Source: Bimuria novae-zelandiae CBS 107.79
Taxonomy: Eukaryota; Ascomycota; Dothideomycetes; Pleosporales; Didymosphaeriaceae
Direction: 5' to 3'
Length of the DNA stretch: 64,000 bases
Assembly (NCBI GenBank): GCA_010015655.1
Contig: ML976710.1
Coordinates: 166,133-230,132 of the forward strand
Within the stretch, counting starts at the first letter, position 1, and the number at the start of each line of letters is the position of its first letter. This document shows positions 22,980 through 35,604 of this stretch, one piece after another. The notes beneath the pieces are model-generated. The model was not told the DNA's origin, searched no databases, and worked only from the letters and a program-made list of their open reading frames with translations. The translations under genes were made by a program, and so were the position numbers.

Positions 22980-23640
22980 TAGCTTACGTTTTAGCTACTA
23001 TAACTATAGGAAGGATATCCTTTAAGGTTCTTAAAATTTATAAAGGTAAATAAGAAGGACTTAAGGCGTTTCTTATAAATATAGACCTTTACTACTGCTA
23101 TAATAAAAATATTTTTAAAACTAAATAATTTAAGATCTTTATCGCTAGTATATATATAAAGGGTAAGGCAGATAAGTGGCTTTAACCCCTTACTAAGGAC
23201 TATCTAAAGAATAAAGATAACATCTCGGAATATAGTACTAAAACTAAGAAGGTATTTAAAGACTAGGCATCTTTTAAAGGATAAATATAGAGTATATTTA
23301 AAGAAGTTAACGAGGAATAATGAGCTAAACGTAAAATATAAAGGCTTAAATAAACTAGATTAGCTAGTACCTATACGGCCAAGTTTAGACACCTATAAGC
23401 TAAGATTAACTAGGACAATGCCCCACTTTAAGTAGCTTACTATAATAGGCTAAAAGAAAACGTCAAAGATAAGCTTACCCACTATAATAAGGTAGATAAC
23501 CTAGAAGAACTCGTAAAGCTAGTTATATAAATTAATAATTAGAAAAGCAAGAAGGCTATTACATCTAACGTAATATTAAGAAAAGCTAGAAACTACAGAA
23601 GGACCGCGATAGAGATATCGTAATAGCTAATAAAGCCTAA
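22980..23640 (+). pseudogene. Ty3/gypsy Gag relic
   Basis: The plus strand gives a typical fungal gypsy Gag (retrotrans_gag) pattern with stops. It reads FKVLKIYKGK, LKAFLINIDLYYCYN, then IKGKADKWL (usual AxxYLxGxAxxWF), then NEEx(R)AKRKIxRLK, ASTYTAKFRHL (usual AAxYAAEFRxL), and NRLKENVKDKL (usual FYxGLKxxVKDEL). The following 23650-24985 should hold the zinc knuckle and protease, but I could not identify them with confidence. Confidence 0.7.
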
Positions 23641-24984
23641 GAATAAAAACTAAGGAAGTAGTAAAAGGGCCGGTAATAGACTATATAAATAAAAATAACG
23701 CTTTAATAAAAAAAATTGTGCTTAGGATATAGAAAATAGAGTTACTTTTAAAAGGATTATTTAAAAAATAATAAAGGACAAAGTAAGAGAACTTAAACTA
23801 TTTAAGTCATAATAGCTATACTACGGGCACTAACACCTATACTACTAAAGACTAATAAAGATAAAGTCTCTAATATAGAACTTAAGGTTCTAGAGGCTCT
23901 AACGAAAATAAAATAAAGGATAGTACTAGAGTACAAGGTCCTTCTTTAACTATTAGAAGGAAAGTGCTAGGTATATAATAGCTAGATATACGCACCCTAG
24001 GAATGTACGTAAAAAATTAAATTTAAAAAATTAAAGGCCACGATATTTTATAAGTTCGCCATAAAGTACTAAGGAAACGTACTAGTACTAGGCTAGTAGA
24101 TTAAAATTTAAGAATAGCATAAGAGAGTGGTCTAGTTTTTATAATAAGAAAGATTATTAGCTATATTAAATAAAGAAGGCGCAAGTAGTAATATCGCTAA
24201 GAGACCCTAATTATAAGTTTATTAATAATTATAAGCTAATAATAAATTGCTATAAATATTTCCCTAATAAATAGTTACATCACTATAAGGAATTAGGCTA
24301 GTAGAAGTACTTTAACGACGAGTACTAAATATAGCGAGTACTAAATACACAAGGCACATGAAGAAGCCACAGGCTAGTACCCTAAAGGTATAAATTTAGG
24401 ATTAATAGTAATTATAGGAAACTAATAGACAGAGGGTATAAGCCCTAATTACTTATAATAAATCTAATAGCTAGATTGTAATAAAGATTGCCGAGTCTAC
24501 CTATGTTAAAAAGAATAGATAGTAGTACTAGAAATAACACTACTACACCAGGATTTAAAATTTTAAAAGTGTCTAGTTATAGGATGCAGACGACATGGAG
24601 AATCGTAAAAGGAAAAAGAGGTTTAGTATATTAAAAATACTAAGAGCACCTATAAAGCGCTTTACTAAAAGTAATAAAAAAAGGAAAAACTAATACTAGC
24701 ATAGAAGAAGCCACGCGAACTTAGAATAAGAAAGTAAAAGCTTTTTAAAATAACTTTAAGAAGACTAATAACGAATTAGAAAACTAAGACGCTACTAAAT
24801 AAAAGACCTTACTAGTAAAGGCGCAACTATAAAGGTAAAAAAGATAAAAATAGTAATATATTTAATTTTTAAAAATTATATAGTATATGAAGTTGTGAAT
24901 CCAAAAAAAAGACGCAAAATATTATTAAAAAGATAATTTCTCTTTAAAATAAATGTAAAATATAGGCTTTTTTTATAGTTATAT
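23641..24984. other. RIP-degraded stretch following the gypsy gag
   Basis: Plus-strand reading is fragmentary (for example RDPNYKFINNYK, HHYKELG) and dense in stops. No domain was identified. It is presumably the downstream part of the gag-bearing element. Confidence 0.4.
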
Positions 24985-25342
24985 AACTTATATATATATA
25001 CATCTTATATTAAAATTGCATAAAAATAGCTCCTATATTTTTATAAAATTATAGAGAGCTTAAAGTTTAGAAGTTTCGTGTTCTGCTTAGTTAGACCCAA
25101 CTGTGGCCTTTGCGACCTAACCCATTTACAAGCGTACTTATAGTCCCCTAAGATTACTATAGTCCCTTAAGATTACTATAGTCCCTAGGACTCCCTTTTT
25201 ATACGGGACTTTATTACGTAATTTCTAATCTAAGCTGCCCTGCGCTTCCACGTGTTCCCTTTGTTCCGTATCTTCGCTGACTATTGTCCTGTCGGCGTCT
25301 TTGTCTGGTATCCCTGCCTTTGAAGGTTCCAAGATCGTAACA
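24985..25342 (+). repeat. Shared repeat plus 3' portion of LTR-A
   Basis: 24985-25135 is the second copy of the 154-bp repeat at 13622-13775. From 25140 it runs into the 3' half of LTR-A in plus orientation: triplicated cta-tagtccc-taag motifs, then gggactttattacgtaat, ending at 25342 with ttccaagatcgtaaca. That terminus matches the 13946 copy better than the 22402 copy. Confidence 0.55.
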
Positions 25343-25713
25343 CGGAACATGTTTAAATCAGGATATAAATATAATATATACCTCCCTAACCTTGGGGTGG
25401 ACAGTAGAGTAGAAGATGGCAGCAAACCTCACGCCCTGCCCAGCCTGTGCCACAATGTCCTGCGCGCGCTGCGCTATCGCCGCATTCTCTTACCTTATAA
25501 TTTAATCATGGCGGTCTATTAATGCTTTATAAAAGGCTAGAATATAATTGGAATGTGATCTATTTATGTTTTAATAACTTACGCTTTGCCACCATCACGT
25601 CCGCGTGTGAGGGGCAGTAAAGGTTAAGTCTAGGCGCGCGGTCGAGGTCGTGCTGCTTTTTTAGGCAATTACACAAGGCGCCGCGCGAGCCCACAACAAC
25701 CTATATTAGTAGA
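25343..25713. other. Small GC-richer island inside the AT-rich block
   Basis: 25400-25500 and 25590-25700 escape the AT bias. On the minus strand 25495-25385 reads without stops (AIAQRAQDIVAQAGQGVRF then FYSTVHPK), which looks like protein, but I do not recognise it. It may be a fragment of a transposon ORF protected from RIP. Confidence 0.35.
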
Positions 25714-25893
25714 TGTAAGCAGCCCAGAGATATGTCACATGACGACACTAGTCTCATGAGTCAGCTCTATCTCTATATACGAGCCTCTGATCACTCCATG
25801 TACACACAACACAACACAGAACAACACACAGAGCAACTCAGACAATTACACACACAATATACTACCTTCACACATACCACCCACCTGCTTACA
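25714..25893 (+). repeat. 180-bp LTR (LTR-D), unmutated
   Basis: Bounded by a perfect 9-bp inverted repeat, tgtaagcag at the start and ctgcttaca at the end, with CA-rich sequence between. No 5-bp target duplication (flanks gtaga and cctat). It stands directly before the copia pol relic on the same strand, so it is most simply the 5' LTR of that element (Copia-3). No partner LTR was found. Confidence 0.55.
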
Positions 25894-25974
25894 CCTATAA
25901 AAGCACACTAGGTAATAGGTAAAGTGGAACGAGCCCATGCACCTCTACATTATACGTACGATATTATTTAAAGC

Positions 25975-28032
25975 GAAATTTAGAATAGTATAAATAATAA
26001 ATTTATACTATAAATAGCTATTAAGGCTCTTAATAATATAGTAGATCTAAATAGCCTTATTTTAACGCTCCTAGTTTTTAAGGCGTATTTAAAAATTAAT
26101 CTAGACTTTCCTTTATTACCTAAGATTATTACACAAGCCTACGCGATTTAAAAGGCTACGCGAATGCTCTATATAGAGAGGGTAAAGGTAAATATTAACT
26201 ACGCGATAAATACTTGTAAGAGACCTACTTTATATAAAGTTCTTAACTTGCTACTATAAAATAAAGTAATAATTTAGAGGGAGAAGAAAGGCTAGACAAG
26301 CCTATATAAAATTTAAAGTATTACTAGTAGAGATATTATAGTAGATCTAGGTAATAGACCCTTAACTATTTAATATATGTACGTTAAGCTATATTACTAT
26401 ATAAAAGAACCTCTACCTACTAAAGATAATAACTATGCTATAAAATAGCTAATTAAACAGCCACAGATACGTAGAAGAGGCAGACTAAGGAAGAACCCCA
26501 TATAATATAACACCTTATAAAGGGAAGCTCCGCACGAGACTATCTAACACCTTACGCAAAAGGAAAAAGACGCGTACGAACTCTTTCTAAGGCTATAGTA
26601 AGAAGTAGTAATTATAACTCTAAAAGCGCCTTTTAAAGAATTAGACTATATGGAGATAGACGCCCTAATAGTAAACAGAATATTTATAATCTATAAAGTT
26701 AACCTAGAGATTTACACTAGCTAAATCTTTAACTTTTACCTTATATAAGAAATAAAAGGCAAATTAACTTAGCTATATAAAAAGTTACGACTTATACTAG
26801 CTAGACACTCTAATAAGGAGAAGGAAGAAATCTTAATATAGTTACTAATAATCTAAAAAATAAGCTAAAGACTTATCTTAGTATTAGATTTAACTTTTAT
26901 TATCTCGCACGGTATATATTATAAAATTCGCGACATTATATAAGCGTACATATAGTTTATAGATAAGCTACTTTATACGATATAGGCAAGACTACTAAAG
27001 GAGCTAGAAAATGTCTTCTTACCTAACACTATACTACGCATTATTAAGCTACTATATAGAGTAGTAGAATTAGGACTGTATTAGTTTAAAACTTACTATA
27101 ACTACTATAAAAATATACTTAAGATAACTTCTTCTTTGTATAACGTATACCTACTTAGCACGAATAAAGGACTACTAACTTTTAGTCTTACTAAAATATA
27201 AATAGATAATACGCTTAGTATCGTCACCCCTAGTTTCTTATAAAGAGAAGAGAAGGAACTATAAAAAGCTAGTTTTTATATAAAACTAAAAATAATCCTT
27301 TCGCACGAGCAAAGTCTTAAGTTTAATAGTAAATAAATTCTACTAAAAAGAGATACTATTATACTTACGTAGAAAGGATAATCTAGCTAACTTTATATAA
27401 TTAATTTAAAAGCTATTAACGCACTATATTAATATATTATATAAAGAGTAAGAGGAGCATATATTGCCTTAGTCTACTAACTAAAGGTGGTATTTAATCT
27501 ATCTACCACTATATAAGTTACTAAACTAAAGGATACAGACATCTCCTATCTTAACGCACGACTTAAATAGCAAATCTAAAACTCTATATAAGGACTTATA
27601 TTTATCCTATTAAACCTTACTCGTGCGAAACTATTTATCTTTATAGATAGTTTATTCGCGAATAATAAAGACCTAAGCTTATAGCTTAGATTTATAATTA
27701 TATTAGTAAGTAAACACTATACGGAACAGGGGAATAGCTTTATAATTAAAGGTAATATTATATATTAGAACTTAGTTAAATGCAAATAAGTTACACGAAG
27801 TATACTAATTAGTAAGCTATATAGAATAGTTAGTAGCTTTAATAGCGTAATAGCGTTAAGTATAACGCTAAGATAGGTTATATAAAACCTAGACCTGCTA
27901 CTTATTTTTATAGTTATCTATACTAACTTAAAGTCGCTATATAATTACTTTATTAAACTAGGCATAATAAATAAGAAGAGACTTATAATTAATATTATAT
28001 TACTTCGTAAATAGTATAAAAAGAGGGAGATT
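25975..28032 (+). pseudogene. Copia-3 pol relic, 5' part (reverse transcriptase, RNase H)
   Basis: The plus strand reads fungal Ty1/copia RT and RNase H with many stops. Recognisable pieces are YKIRDII(Q)AYI(Q), LRIIKLLYRVVELGLYWFKT (usual PLYGIPEAGxHWxxT), TLSIVTPSFL, RGAYIALVY (usual RGAYIATVCQPE), LFIFIDSLFANNKDLS (usual TDASFANNKDLSSQIG) and KCK(W)VTRSILISKLY. RNase H ends at the exact agatt target site at 28028-28032, where Copia-1 inserted. The frame resumes at 43725. The region between LTR-D and RT is too short for full gag, protease and integrase, so this copy was already internally deleted. Confidence 0.7.
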
Positions 28033-28252
28033 TGTTGATACGGCAATAGGCTGTTGAATCAAGACTTCGTTGCAACGATGTGGTGTGGATAGTAGTGATT
28101 TTTGATTGATTTCTTGTGGTGGACTGTTGCGAGAAGTATTTATCGAGCGTGGTTTGTTCCCTGCTAGCCCGATTAGGACTAGCGCAACAAACCACAGGCA
28201 AGCTGCATGGCTGTGAACGCCGTAGGAGCGTTGTGCAGGTTCGATACTAACA

Positions 28253-29662
28253 CTAGCTATCTTTTCTTTTATGCTATATGTGGCCAGTTTAGCCCAGAAC
28301 GCTTAGATCTGCAATAAAAACACGATCTATAATAGTTACTAGTTTCCTAACTAGGTTAGCGCTAGTACGCGCCCTCTTAGTGCCTATCCTGCTACTATTA
28401 TAGACTTACTACTTCTTGCTATCGTAATCGTGCTTTATAGTATTAACTTTAGCATAATTAACCTAGCCTTATACGCGAAGCTTAAGCTAGTTATAGTTAA
28501 TAAGATACTCTATAGCTAAGTTAGAGCTAGCTTTAGTTATTAAGTCTACTAGATTGTCACGTTTATTAATCTAGCGGATGTCTATAAGCTTACTATGCTT
28601 ATAGGCCTTACGCAGAGCTATAATATTAATTATAAGACGCTTTTCCTTAGTAGTGCTAAGCTTAATAAGGTAATTATATAAGGAGCGTGAGTTAGTGCAT
28701 ATAACGATAGGGATATTAAGGAGGTTAAGTTACTACATAATTATATTAATTATACTACTAATTATAATTATAATATTAACTCTATAGGCTATCGCGTAGA
28801 TCTTAAATATAAGGACGTTGCAAGTAACGCGCTTACACTTAATAAATAACTAGTAAATAATATTATTAATAAACTTAAAGTTATAATTACTATCTTTAGT
28901 CTTATTACCAAGCGTGATTACGAAGCCTATCTATAATAATATATCTTTATTATTAATAAATAATGCGTTAATAAAGGCGTATAGCTTTAAGTTACTTAAG
29001 TTTAGTATGATAAAGTTAAGGCCGCAAGTAATATTCTCCTTCTACTAAATAATACGCTTATTTAATCTAGTAATTTCTTCTTTTATAGGCTCACTCGCTT
29101 AGGCTACGGCGGCGAGGTCGAAGCTTGCCTTAAGTTAATAGATTATTATAATATAAGCACCTTAAGCGCGCTATTAAATATATAATTACTTATTATTAAC
29201 TATTTCTAGCTTCTCACCTTGCTTCTTTTAGCGCAGAGTAATAGCGCGATTATTATTATTAAGCTTAATAATATAGCTATTAAAGTTAATTTACGCGTCT
29301 AGTAAGAAAAACTGCTTTGGCTTAGCCTTAAAACATAGCTCCTAGTCCTTAAGGTCTATAAAAGCTTTATTAGATAGACTAAGCGTGTTATTAGTTTGCA
29401 TGCTAACGATGCTAAAGTACTTGTTATTAGCCTTACTAATAAGTAGGTATGGATTATAAGTAGATGTTACTATATAGAGAGTCTTGGTATAGTATTTATT
29501 ATACGTTAACTACTAATAGGCACCTGCTTTAGCAATGCCGTATAGTAGCTTAATAATAATTATAACTATGTTTATTAGATAACTGTCCTTAAGCTAGGCT
29601 GGTACGTTAGCCACAATAGTACGCTAGAGTGGATTATCCAATTGCGTATAGGCCTAAGTGAT
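28253..29662 (-). pseudogene. Copia-1 pol, 3' part (RT end and RNase H)
   Basis: Minus strand at 28620-28555 reads KAYKHSKLIDIRxINKRDNL, the copia RNase H end (usual HxRTKHIDIRxHFxRE). Upstream sequence to 29662 is RT and RNase H, badly degraded. It is cut at the hAT insertion site and continues, reading right to left, from 39584. Confidence 0.65.
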
Positions 29663-30322
29663 GTTACGGACAGTGATGTCCATGGATGGATTGGATTAAC
29701 GAATCCATCCATATCCATCCAATCCAAACAGCCCATGGAAATCCAATCCATCCACGTAGATTGTTCTATACCTAATTAGGCGTTGTCTAGACCTAATTAA
29801 GATATTAAATTAGTAGTTTCGTCGTCTAACAGTTTTCCTGTGGCTTATTAAGGCAAGCGACCTAAAAAATCGTAATATTTAAACTTAATTTTACCTAGTT
29901 TGATAAAACTTCCATAACACCTGTTTAATAGCTCTAAAACGGTCGAAGTTACTTTTATTTAGTATTTTCTTAAATCCCGCGATATATCTTTGCTAGTTAT
30001 CTAATTATCTATTAAAATGCGCCTTTAGTTAAATAGCGAGCGCCTATGGCACTAACGCACAAGGACCTCTCTAGAGCCACCTAGTGTCTTCCTACCTACG
30101 CTAATAATTATGGAAGCTTCGGAGGCTATTAAGACGCCTATTAAAGGGGTAAAATAATAGATTAAGTTAAATTCTACATTATTATAAACCTGTAAGCGTG
30201 TTTAGGCGCTAAAAGTAGCGTTAGTGCTAGACTTATAAGGCTCCCTATAACTATCCGTTCTATTAACTTAAAGTGGCCAGCAGAGTAGCAGTACGTACGG
30301 TATAAACTTATAGTTACTTAGT

Positions 30323-32716
30323 ATGTCTATTAATAATGTTTGTAGCTCTATTGCTGACCCCGTTACTGTTAATACTAGTGTTAATAATTAGCTTAATTCT
30401 TAATTAGAGGCATCAGAATTAACTTCGCAATATACTACCCTAATTTAATTAGTATTAGCTAGAGACTTTATATATGCTACAAGACGCCGCGAGATTAAGA
30501 TATTAAGCTTTAATTATTTTTTGGTTAACCTTACTAATAACTAGGCGTTTAATACTTACACTAAGGTATACGATCCTAAAGGGAGGCTTAACTTATGGAT
30601 CTGGAAGTACGGCGTCCCACTTAAAAGCATAGATAAGAAGACATTTACTCAGTTCTTCTTGTGTAAACCATGCTATATTAACTACTTTAAGGCGAAGATC
30701 CTTAATATAAGAAAGGGGTGTAGGTTAGTTGCTAGCTATCTTAAAAAACATAAGATCTTTAATCTAAATTGTTAGCCCCTTATAAGGCAGGATAAGATAA
30801 ATTAGTTCGCGCTTAATATATCTTCTCTAGAAGGTTTAGCTACTATTAATACTATAGCGTCTTCCTTTAACGTTAATAAGTTCTATCGACTTTTAATTAG
30901 ATAGATCGTTATGAGCAGGATCCCCTTTGTTAAGCTAGATGCTAAGGAGCTCCGTGAGGTGTTTTAGTATCTTAATTCAGCTACAAAGATGCCTCGCGCA
31001 ATCCCATCTCGCAATACAATAAGGCGTAGGATCTCCGTGGAGTACGCACGTTCGAAGGATGTGGTTGCTGCCCACCTGGACCAAGCTATTATAAAGATTT
31101 ACCTAGCCTTCGACTTATAGACTTTTAGTAATAATAAGTTATATAATGGTGTTGTTGCATAGTTTCTTAACGAAAAAGGCAATCTACGAAACCTTCTCCT
31201 TACTCTTAAAGCTATAAAAGATGCCTATACTAGTAGAAATATTATAGTATTGCTATAGGGGGTTATCTCCTACTAGGGGCTTTAAGACTGCGTAGGATAT
31301 CTTACCTCTAATAACGCCGTAGCTAATAATACGGCAATAAACGCTTTAAAGGAGATTTTTAAGGAGAATTAGCTTAACTTTAACCCTAAGTAGCAGCATA
31401 TAAGGTATATAGGGTATATCTTTAACCTTGTCGCGAAAGCGCTAATGTTTAGAGCTAATATTAGCGGCCTAACTCGGGCAGAGGAGGTAGTATTTTTTAA
31501 GCAATATAAAGCTTATAGGACTGTTGAAAAGCTTCGTAATATTATTAAATAGATTAGGAAAAACACCTTAAGAAACGCCAGGTTCATTACTACTTAGGAA
31601 GTTTATCCTGGATGGGTGCGATTAGATAGCCTTACAAGACCTTTACAGTTAATACTTAGTAACGCCACTTGCTAAAATTCTACATACCTAATAATTAAGC
31701 AAGCTATAGTGCTTAAAGAGGTGCTCGACGAGTTTTGTAGAGATAAATTATAGTCTCTTAATAATACTAGATTGCAGTGGCAAAGTAGTAGCTAGTAGAG
31801 TTAATTTATTAGCTGCTATTAACTAGATCTCCGTCTTTCTATGGCTAAGTGATAGTACTTAAAGGAGAATCTTAAGCTTCTTAAACCTTTAAAAAAGCTT
31901 ACTTTACGCCTCTAAGGTTATCTTAGTAATAATAACAACGATCCTCGAGAGTATAGTAATATTAAATAGTTATATACTTCGCTAGATAATCTCCTAATAG
32001 ACCTCGAAGCTCAAGGACTTTAAGCACGAACGGATAGAGATATCTAGCTTAAACAGCGTCTTTACAAAGGCTGGGAGACGGCATCAAAGTACTACACCTT
32101 GTTTACAGAGTCTCCGGCCTACACGGTGGCAATCGTCTTAGATCCTACCCGGGGCATGGATTACATCCGTTCTCAATGGGCAATAGAGCATCTAACTTGG
32201 CCAGGTATCGCACAAGGATGGATCGAAGAGCTATACAACCGTAATTACAAGAATAGAATAACACTTAACTAATAAGAGATAGACCTATCTTCTTTTAAGA
32301 CCGCCTAAACGCTCTTAAGATAAGAGACCTTTGCGCGAAAAGGTCGAGCAAAGGCAAATAAAAAATAATAGGTAGATAGTAATAAGTTAGTAAAGTACCT
32401 TAAGCTCTCTTAGTTCGCTATTAATGTTCCTCCTTTTATTTAGTAGTAACAGGATAAGCAACGACGACGCTAGTTAAGAGTATCTTAGATAGCTCTTAAC
32501 GTACTTTCTGCCATTCCTATAAGCAATAGACCTAAGAGAGCTTTCAGCGGCGCAGGTAACCTTATTACAAAGCCCCGTAATCGTCTTAGTAACAATATTA
32601 TAGGGCATCACGAGTGTATGGCTTCATGGGAGAGGGCAGGATTAATCAAGATTAGTAATAACTCTGTAGAGGACTTAGACAAATTAGATAATATAGATAA
32701 GAAGATATTAGACTAA
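30323..32716 (+). pseudogene. hAT transposase, RIP-degraded but without frameshift
   Basis: One frame of 798 codons from the ATG at 30323 to the TAA at 32716, interrupted by stops but not by indels. The N-terminal quarter has a BED-type zinc finger (WKYGVPLKS ... TQFFLCKPCY). The middle holds PRAIPSRNTIRRRISVEYA. The C-terminal dimerisation region of hAT transposases follows, with YYTLFTESPAYTVAIVLDPT then DYIRSQWAIEHLTWPGIAQG. Stops concentrate at Trp and Gln codons. The family is clear; the closest subfamily is not. Confidence 0.85.
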
Positions 32717-34846
32717 AATTTTACGCGCTGTTTTTTATAGTGCTCTTTTCTCCTATATTAAAATACTAAGGCACTTTATTAATCTATTTCTACTATATTA
32801 TTAATAGGGTATTAATATGTTATCTAGTTCGAGCGCCTGCGTGGCTAAAGTAACGATTCTTAATACTAAAATAGCTATTAAGATAGATATACTTAATACT
32901 AAACGCTAGAATAAACTTTTGCGACATCTGTAGCGTCCAATAGTGGAACATAATAAGCTTAAAACGGATGGATTAGATTTCCATGGATTTTGTGGATTTT
33001 GCATGGATGGATATCCAATCTGACAGATGAGTGGGGCTCAAAAGTGGACAGAAAGTCGATGTGTATTGTGTGTGTGCTGAGACTAGCTATCTATAGTACA
33101 CGAACAGAGAATCGATGACTAAGCAGGTGCACGGTGGACCGTAGGGTCACCAGGGCAACTGACACACCCCCCAGAGTCTCTGTGAGCGATACTAGGGGAG
33201 CCATCCTCCAGCCTATGCTGGCACAGGGACCTCTACGAGGCCCAAGAGAGCCACAAAACGCCTATGGGCCGGTCCAGAAAGGGGTTTTGTAAGGCCATCA
33301 GCAACCATACTTGTCCCAGGGATATGTGAGACAAGTATATAATTGGCCTCCTGCTCCTCGCGGGCGTACTTGTAGTGGATATCGATGTGCTTAGTCCGCT
33401 CGTGGTGGCCCTTGCTGTTAAGCAGGTGAACAGCAGACTGACTATCAGAATAGATCTATATAGGTCCTTTGTTAAGGAGGTGCAACTCTGTAAGTAGGCG
33501 ACGAAGCCAGGCAGCTTCTTTTGCAGCGTAGGTTATTGCAACCCACTCTGCCTCTGTAGAAGACGTTGTGACAATCCGCTGGCGATAGGATTTGTAGGAA
33601 ATAGTACCTCCAGCTAGCTTAAAGGCGTAGCCTAAGGAGGATTTACGGCTACTACGATTATTAGCGTATGCAGAATCCATGTATCTAGTTAGCGTTAGTG
33701 ATGTTTGATTGGTGCTGCCGTCTTTGGCTAATAGTTATATACTAAAGTTAGGCTAGTATTTAAAGTAGCGGACAAGATATTTAAGTAGGCCATATTGCTC
33801 TTTAGTAGGGTTACTCGCAAAACGCGCTAAGAAGTTGACACTCTATAAAGCGTTAGGGCGTACGAGTCCTATCGGGTAGAGTAGACGGGCAACAAGTGAC
33901 TAGTAGCGCTTTATAAGCTCTTCTAGCGCCTTTTCTATTACACGCTGTTGCTCTAGGGCGGATAGTAGTAGTAGAGTATTAATAGGGTTAACATCTTTAA
34001 GATTGTAATCCTTGACAAGACGTTTAATGTAGGGGTCTATAGTAAGAGAGATCGTTTAATTAGGGCGGTCACGTATAATGCGAATGCTTAGGTAGTGAGC
34101 AATTAGCCCTAAGTCGCGGCATTTATAGCGTTTTAAGATCTTCTATTTAAGAGCAGTTATAGCGTCCTTTATATGCGTAATTAAAATAAGGTTATTAACA
34201 TAAACAATAATAATTTCTCCTCCACATGTGAAGACGCATGGGTCTGACGTTAATAGCTTAAATCTTAGGTCCTTAAGGGAGATCTTTAGGTCGTTATACT
34301 AGAGTAAGGCGGCCTCTTTTAGTCTGTATATACCTTAGAGGAGGCGTACTATTTGGTGAGCTAGTGGGCAGCCTTTAGGCAGTTTGAGGAGGATAACATG
34401 CTCTAGGGAGAGGTGAGCGTTTAAGTATACAGTGACTATGTTAACCTGCTTACACTCTAGATCCTTGGCGGCGACAATTACAAGAACCACTCTTAGCGTT
34501 GTTATGCGCACGACGTAGCTGTATACGTTCTAGTACTAAGAGGCTTGTCGAACGGAGAGCTTAAAGTGTATTAAAGCTATCGAGTGAGACTATATACAGT
34601 GCGCTAACCGAGGTCACGTGAGGCGCTCAGGCCAACAACACCACAGTAGGCACTCCCACTGACACACCCCCCTGGGCTGAGTAGCAGAGCAGTGAGCTCA
34701 AGCTAACAAAAAGGAAGAATTGGGTAGATAGGGCCTAAGTCATAGGCACCCCCCGGAATGTCGGTAATAGTAACAGTGCCGGAGCATAGGGTCCTCAGTG
34801 TGGGCACCCCCCGGTAGTTGACAAAGGAGGAAGAGGGAGGGACATC

Positions 34847-35110
34847 TCAATCTCTTGTAGTCCCAAGCTCGGTTGATAGGGCTCGCACTTGCGAGAATCC
34901 TAGAGTTGGTGGGGAAAGGCGTCCTTCCTTCGGGTATATAGAGGGATGCACTTTGTAGTCTTGGGAGGCGTACGCTGGGCGCGCCTTTGTGCCCAAAAGG
35001 ATATCCTTCGCGCTACGCTCTGCAGCTGCGTTGGTTATCTGTTTGTTCCACTCCTTCCAGTTGCGGCCCGTCGCGTCTAGCACGATCGCGCCTACAGTCG
35101 GAGTTGACAT
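34847..35110 (-). CDS. Truncated copia Gag start inside the mini LTR element
   Basis: An 87-codon frame from an ATG at 35110. Its first 55 or so residues match the Gag start of Copia-2: VGAIVLDATGRNWKEWNKQI, then ERSAKDILLGTKARPAYAS. After that it diverges into an unrelated tail and stops. The retained piece probably matters as RNA (packaging or dimerisation sequence overlapping the gag start) more than as protein. That is an inference from how other non-autonomous LTR elements are built. Confidence 0.5.
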   Translation of the reverse strand: MSTPTVGAIVLDATGRNWKEWNKQITNAAAERSAKDILLGTKARPAYASQDYKVHPSIYPKEGRLSPPTLGFSQVRALSTELGTTRD

Positions 35111-35344
35111 GTTGCAGGTTAGTATGAGCTCGCTGGGGCTCTACTGGGTCGCTGCAGCTTCGGCGGTGCAGGGTTCGTTCCTGCGGTGCCAAAAACCGGC
35201 GTGGGTCCGCTTTGTCTCTGACGGTGCAGCGTTGGCTTCTGCGGTGTCAGATCCGGCGTAAGTACTGAGATCGACAGCAGGCTGCGCTTAGAAGGGCGAC
35301 ATAACCTGAGAGTCGAGTGGGAATCCGGGTCGTTGGCTTTGGCT

Positions 35345-35604
35345 CAGTGTGCTCTAGCTCGGTGGCTCTGGCTCGGTGGCTCTGGCTCGGTGGGCTCTGG
35401 CTCGGTGGGCTCTGGCTCGGTGGCTCTGGCTCGGTGGCTCTGGCTCGGTGGCTCTGGCTCGGTGGCTCTGGCTCGGTGGCTCTGGCTCGGTGGCTCTGGC
35501 TCGGTGGCTCTGGCTCGGTGGCTCTGGCTCGGTGGCTCTGGCTCGGTGGCTCTGGCTCGGTGGCTCTGGCTCGATGGCTCTGCCTCTGCCTCTGCCTCGG
35601 TGAC
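35345..35604 (+). repeat. 14-bp minisatellite (ggctctggctcggt)n
   Basis: About 16 to 17 tandem copies of ggctctggctcggt, two of them with an extra g, trailing off into (cctctg)n and variant copies. It lies inside the mini LTR element. In the minus frame it encodes an Arg/Ala/Thr/Glu/Pro/Gln/Ser/His repeat with a 14-residue period. All six frames stay open through it, which creates several meaningless ORFs. Confidence 0.9.

Noticed and set aside
22402..23640. LTR at 22402-22843 as the 5' LTR of the adjacent plus-strand gag
   Set aside because: By comparison with the LTR following Gypsy-1 integrase, this LTR is in minus orientation, opposite to the gag.
25301..25522. 73-codon ORF on the plus strand
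   Set aside because: Spans the end of an LTR-A fragment and an unrelated island; the minus strand of the island reads more like protein.
35345..35604. Possible CRISPR-like array
   Set aside because: Tandem 14-bp units without spacers in a eukaryotic retroelement; a minisatellite.
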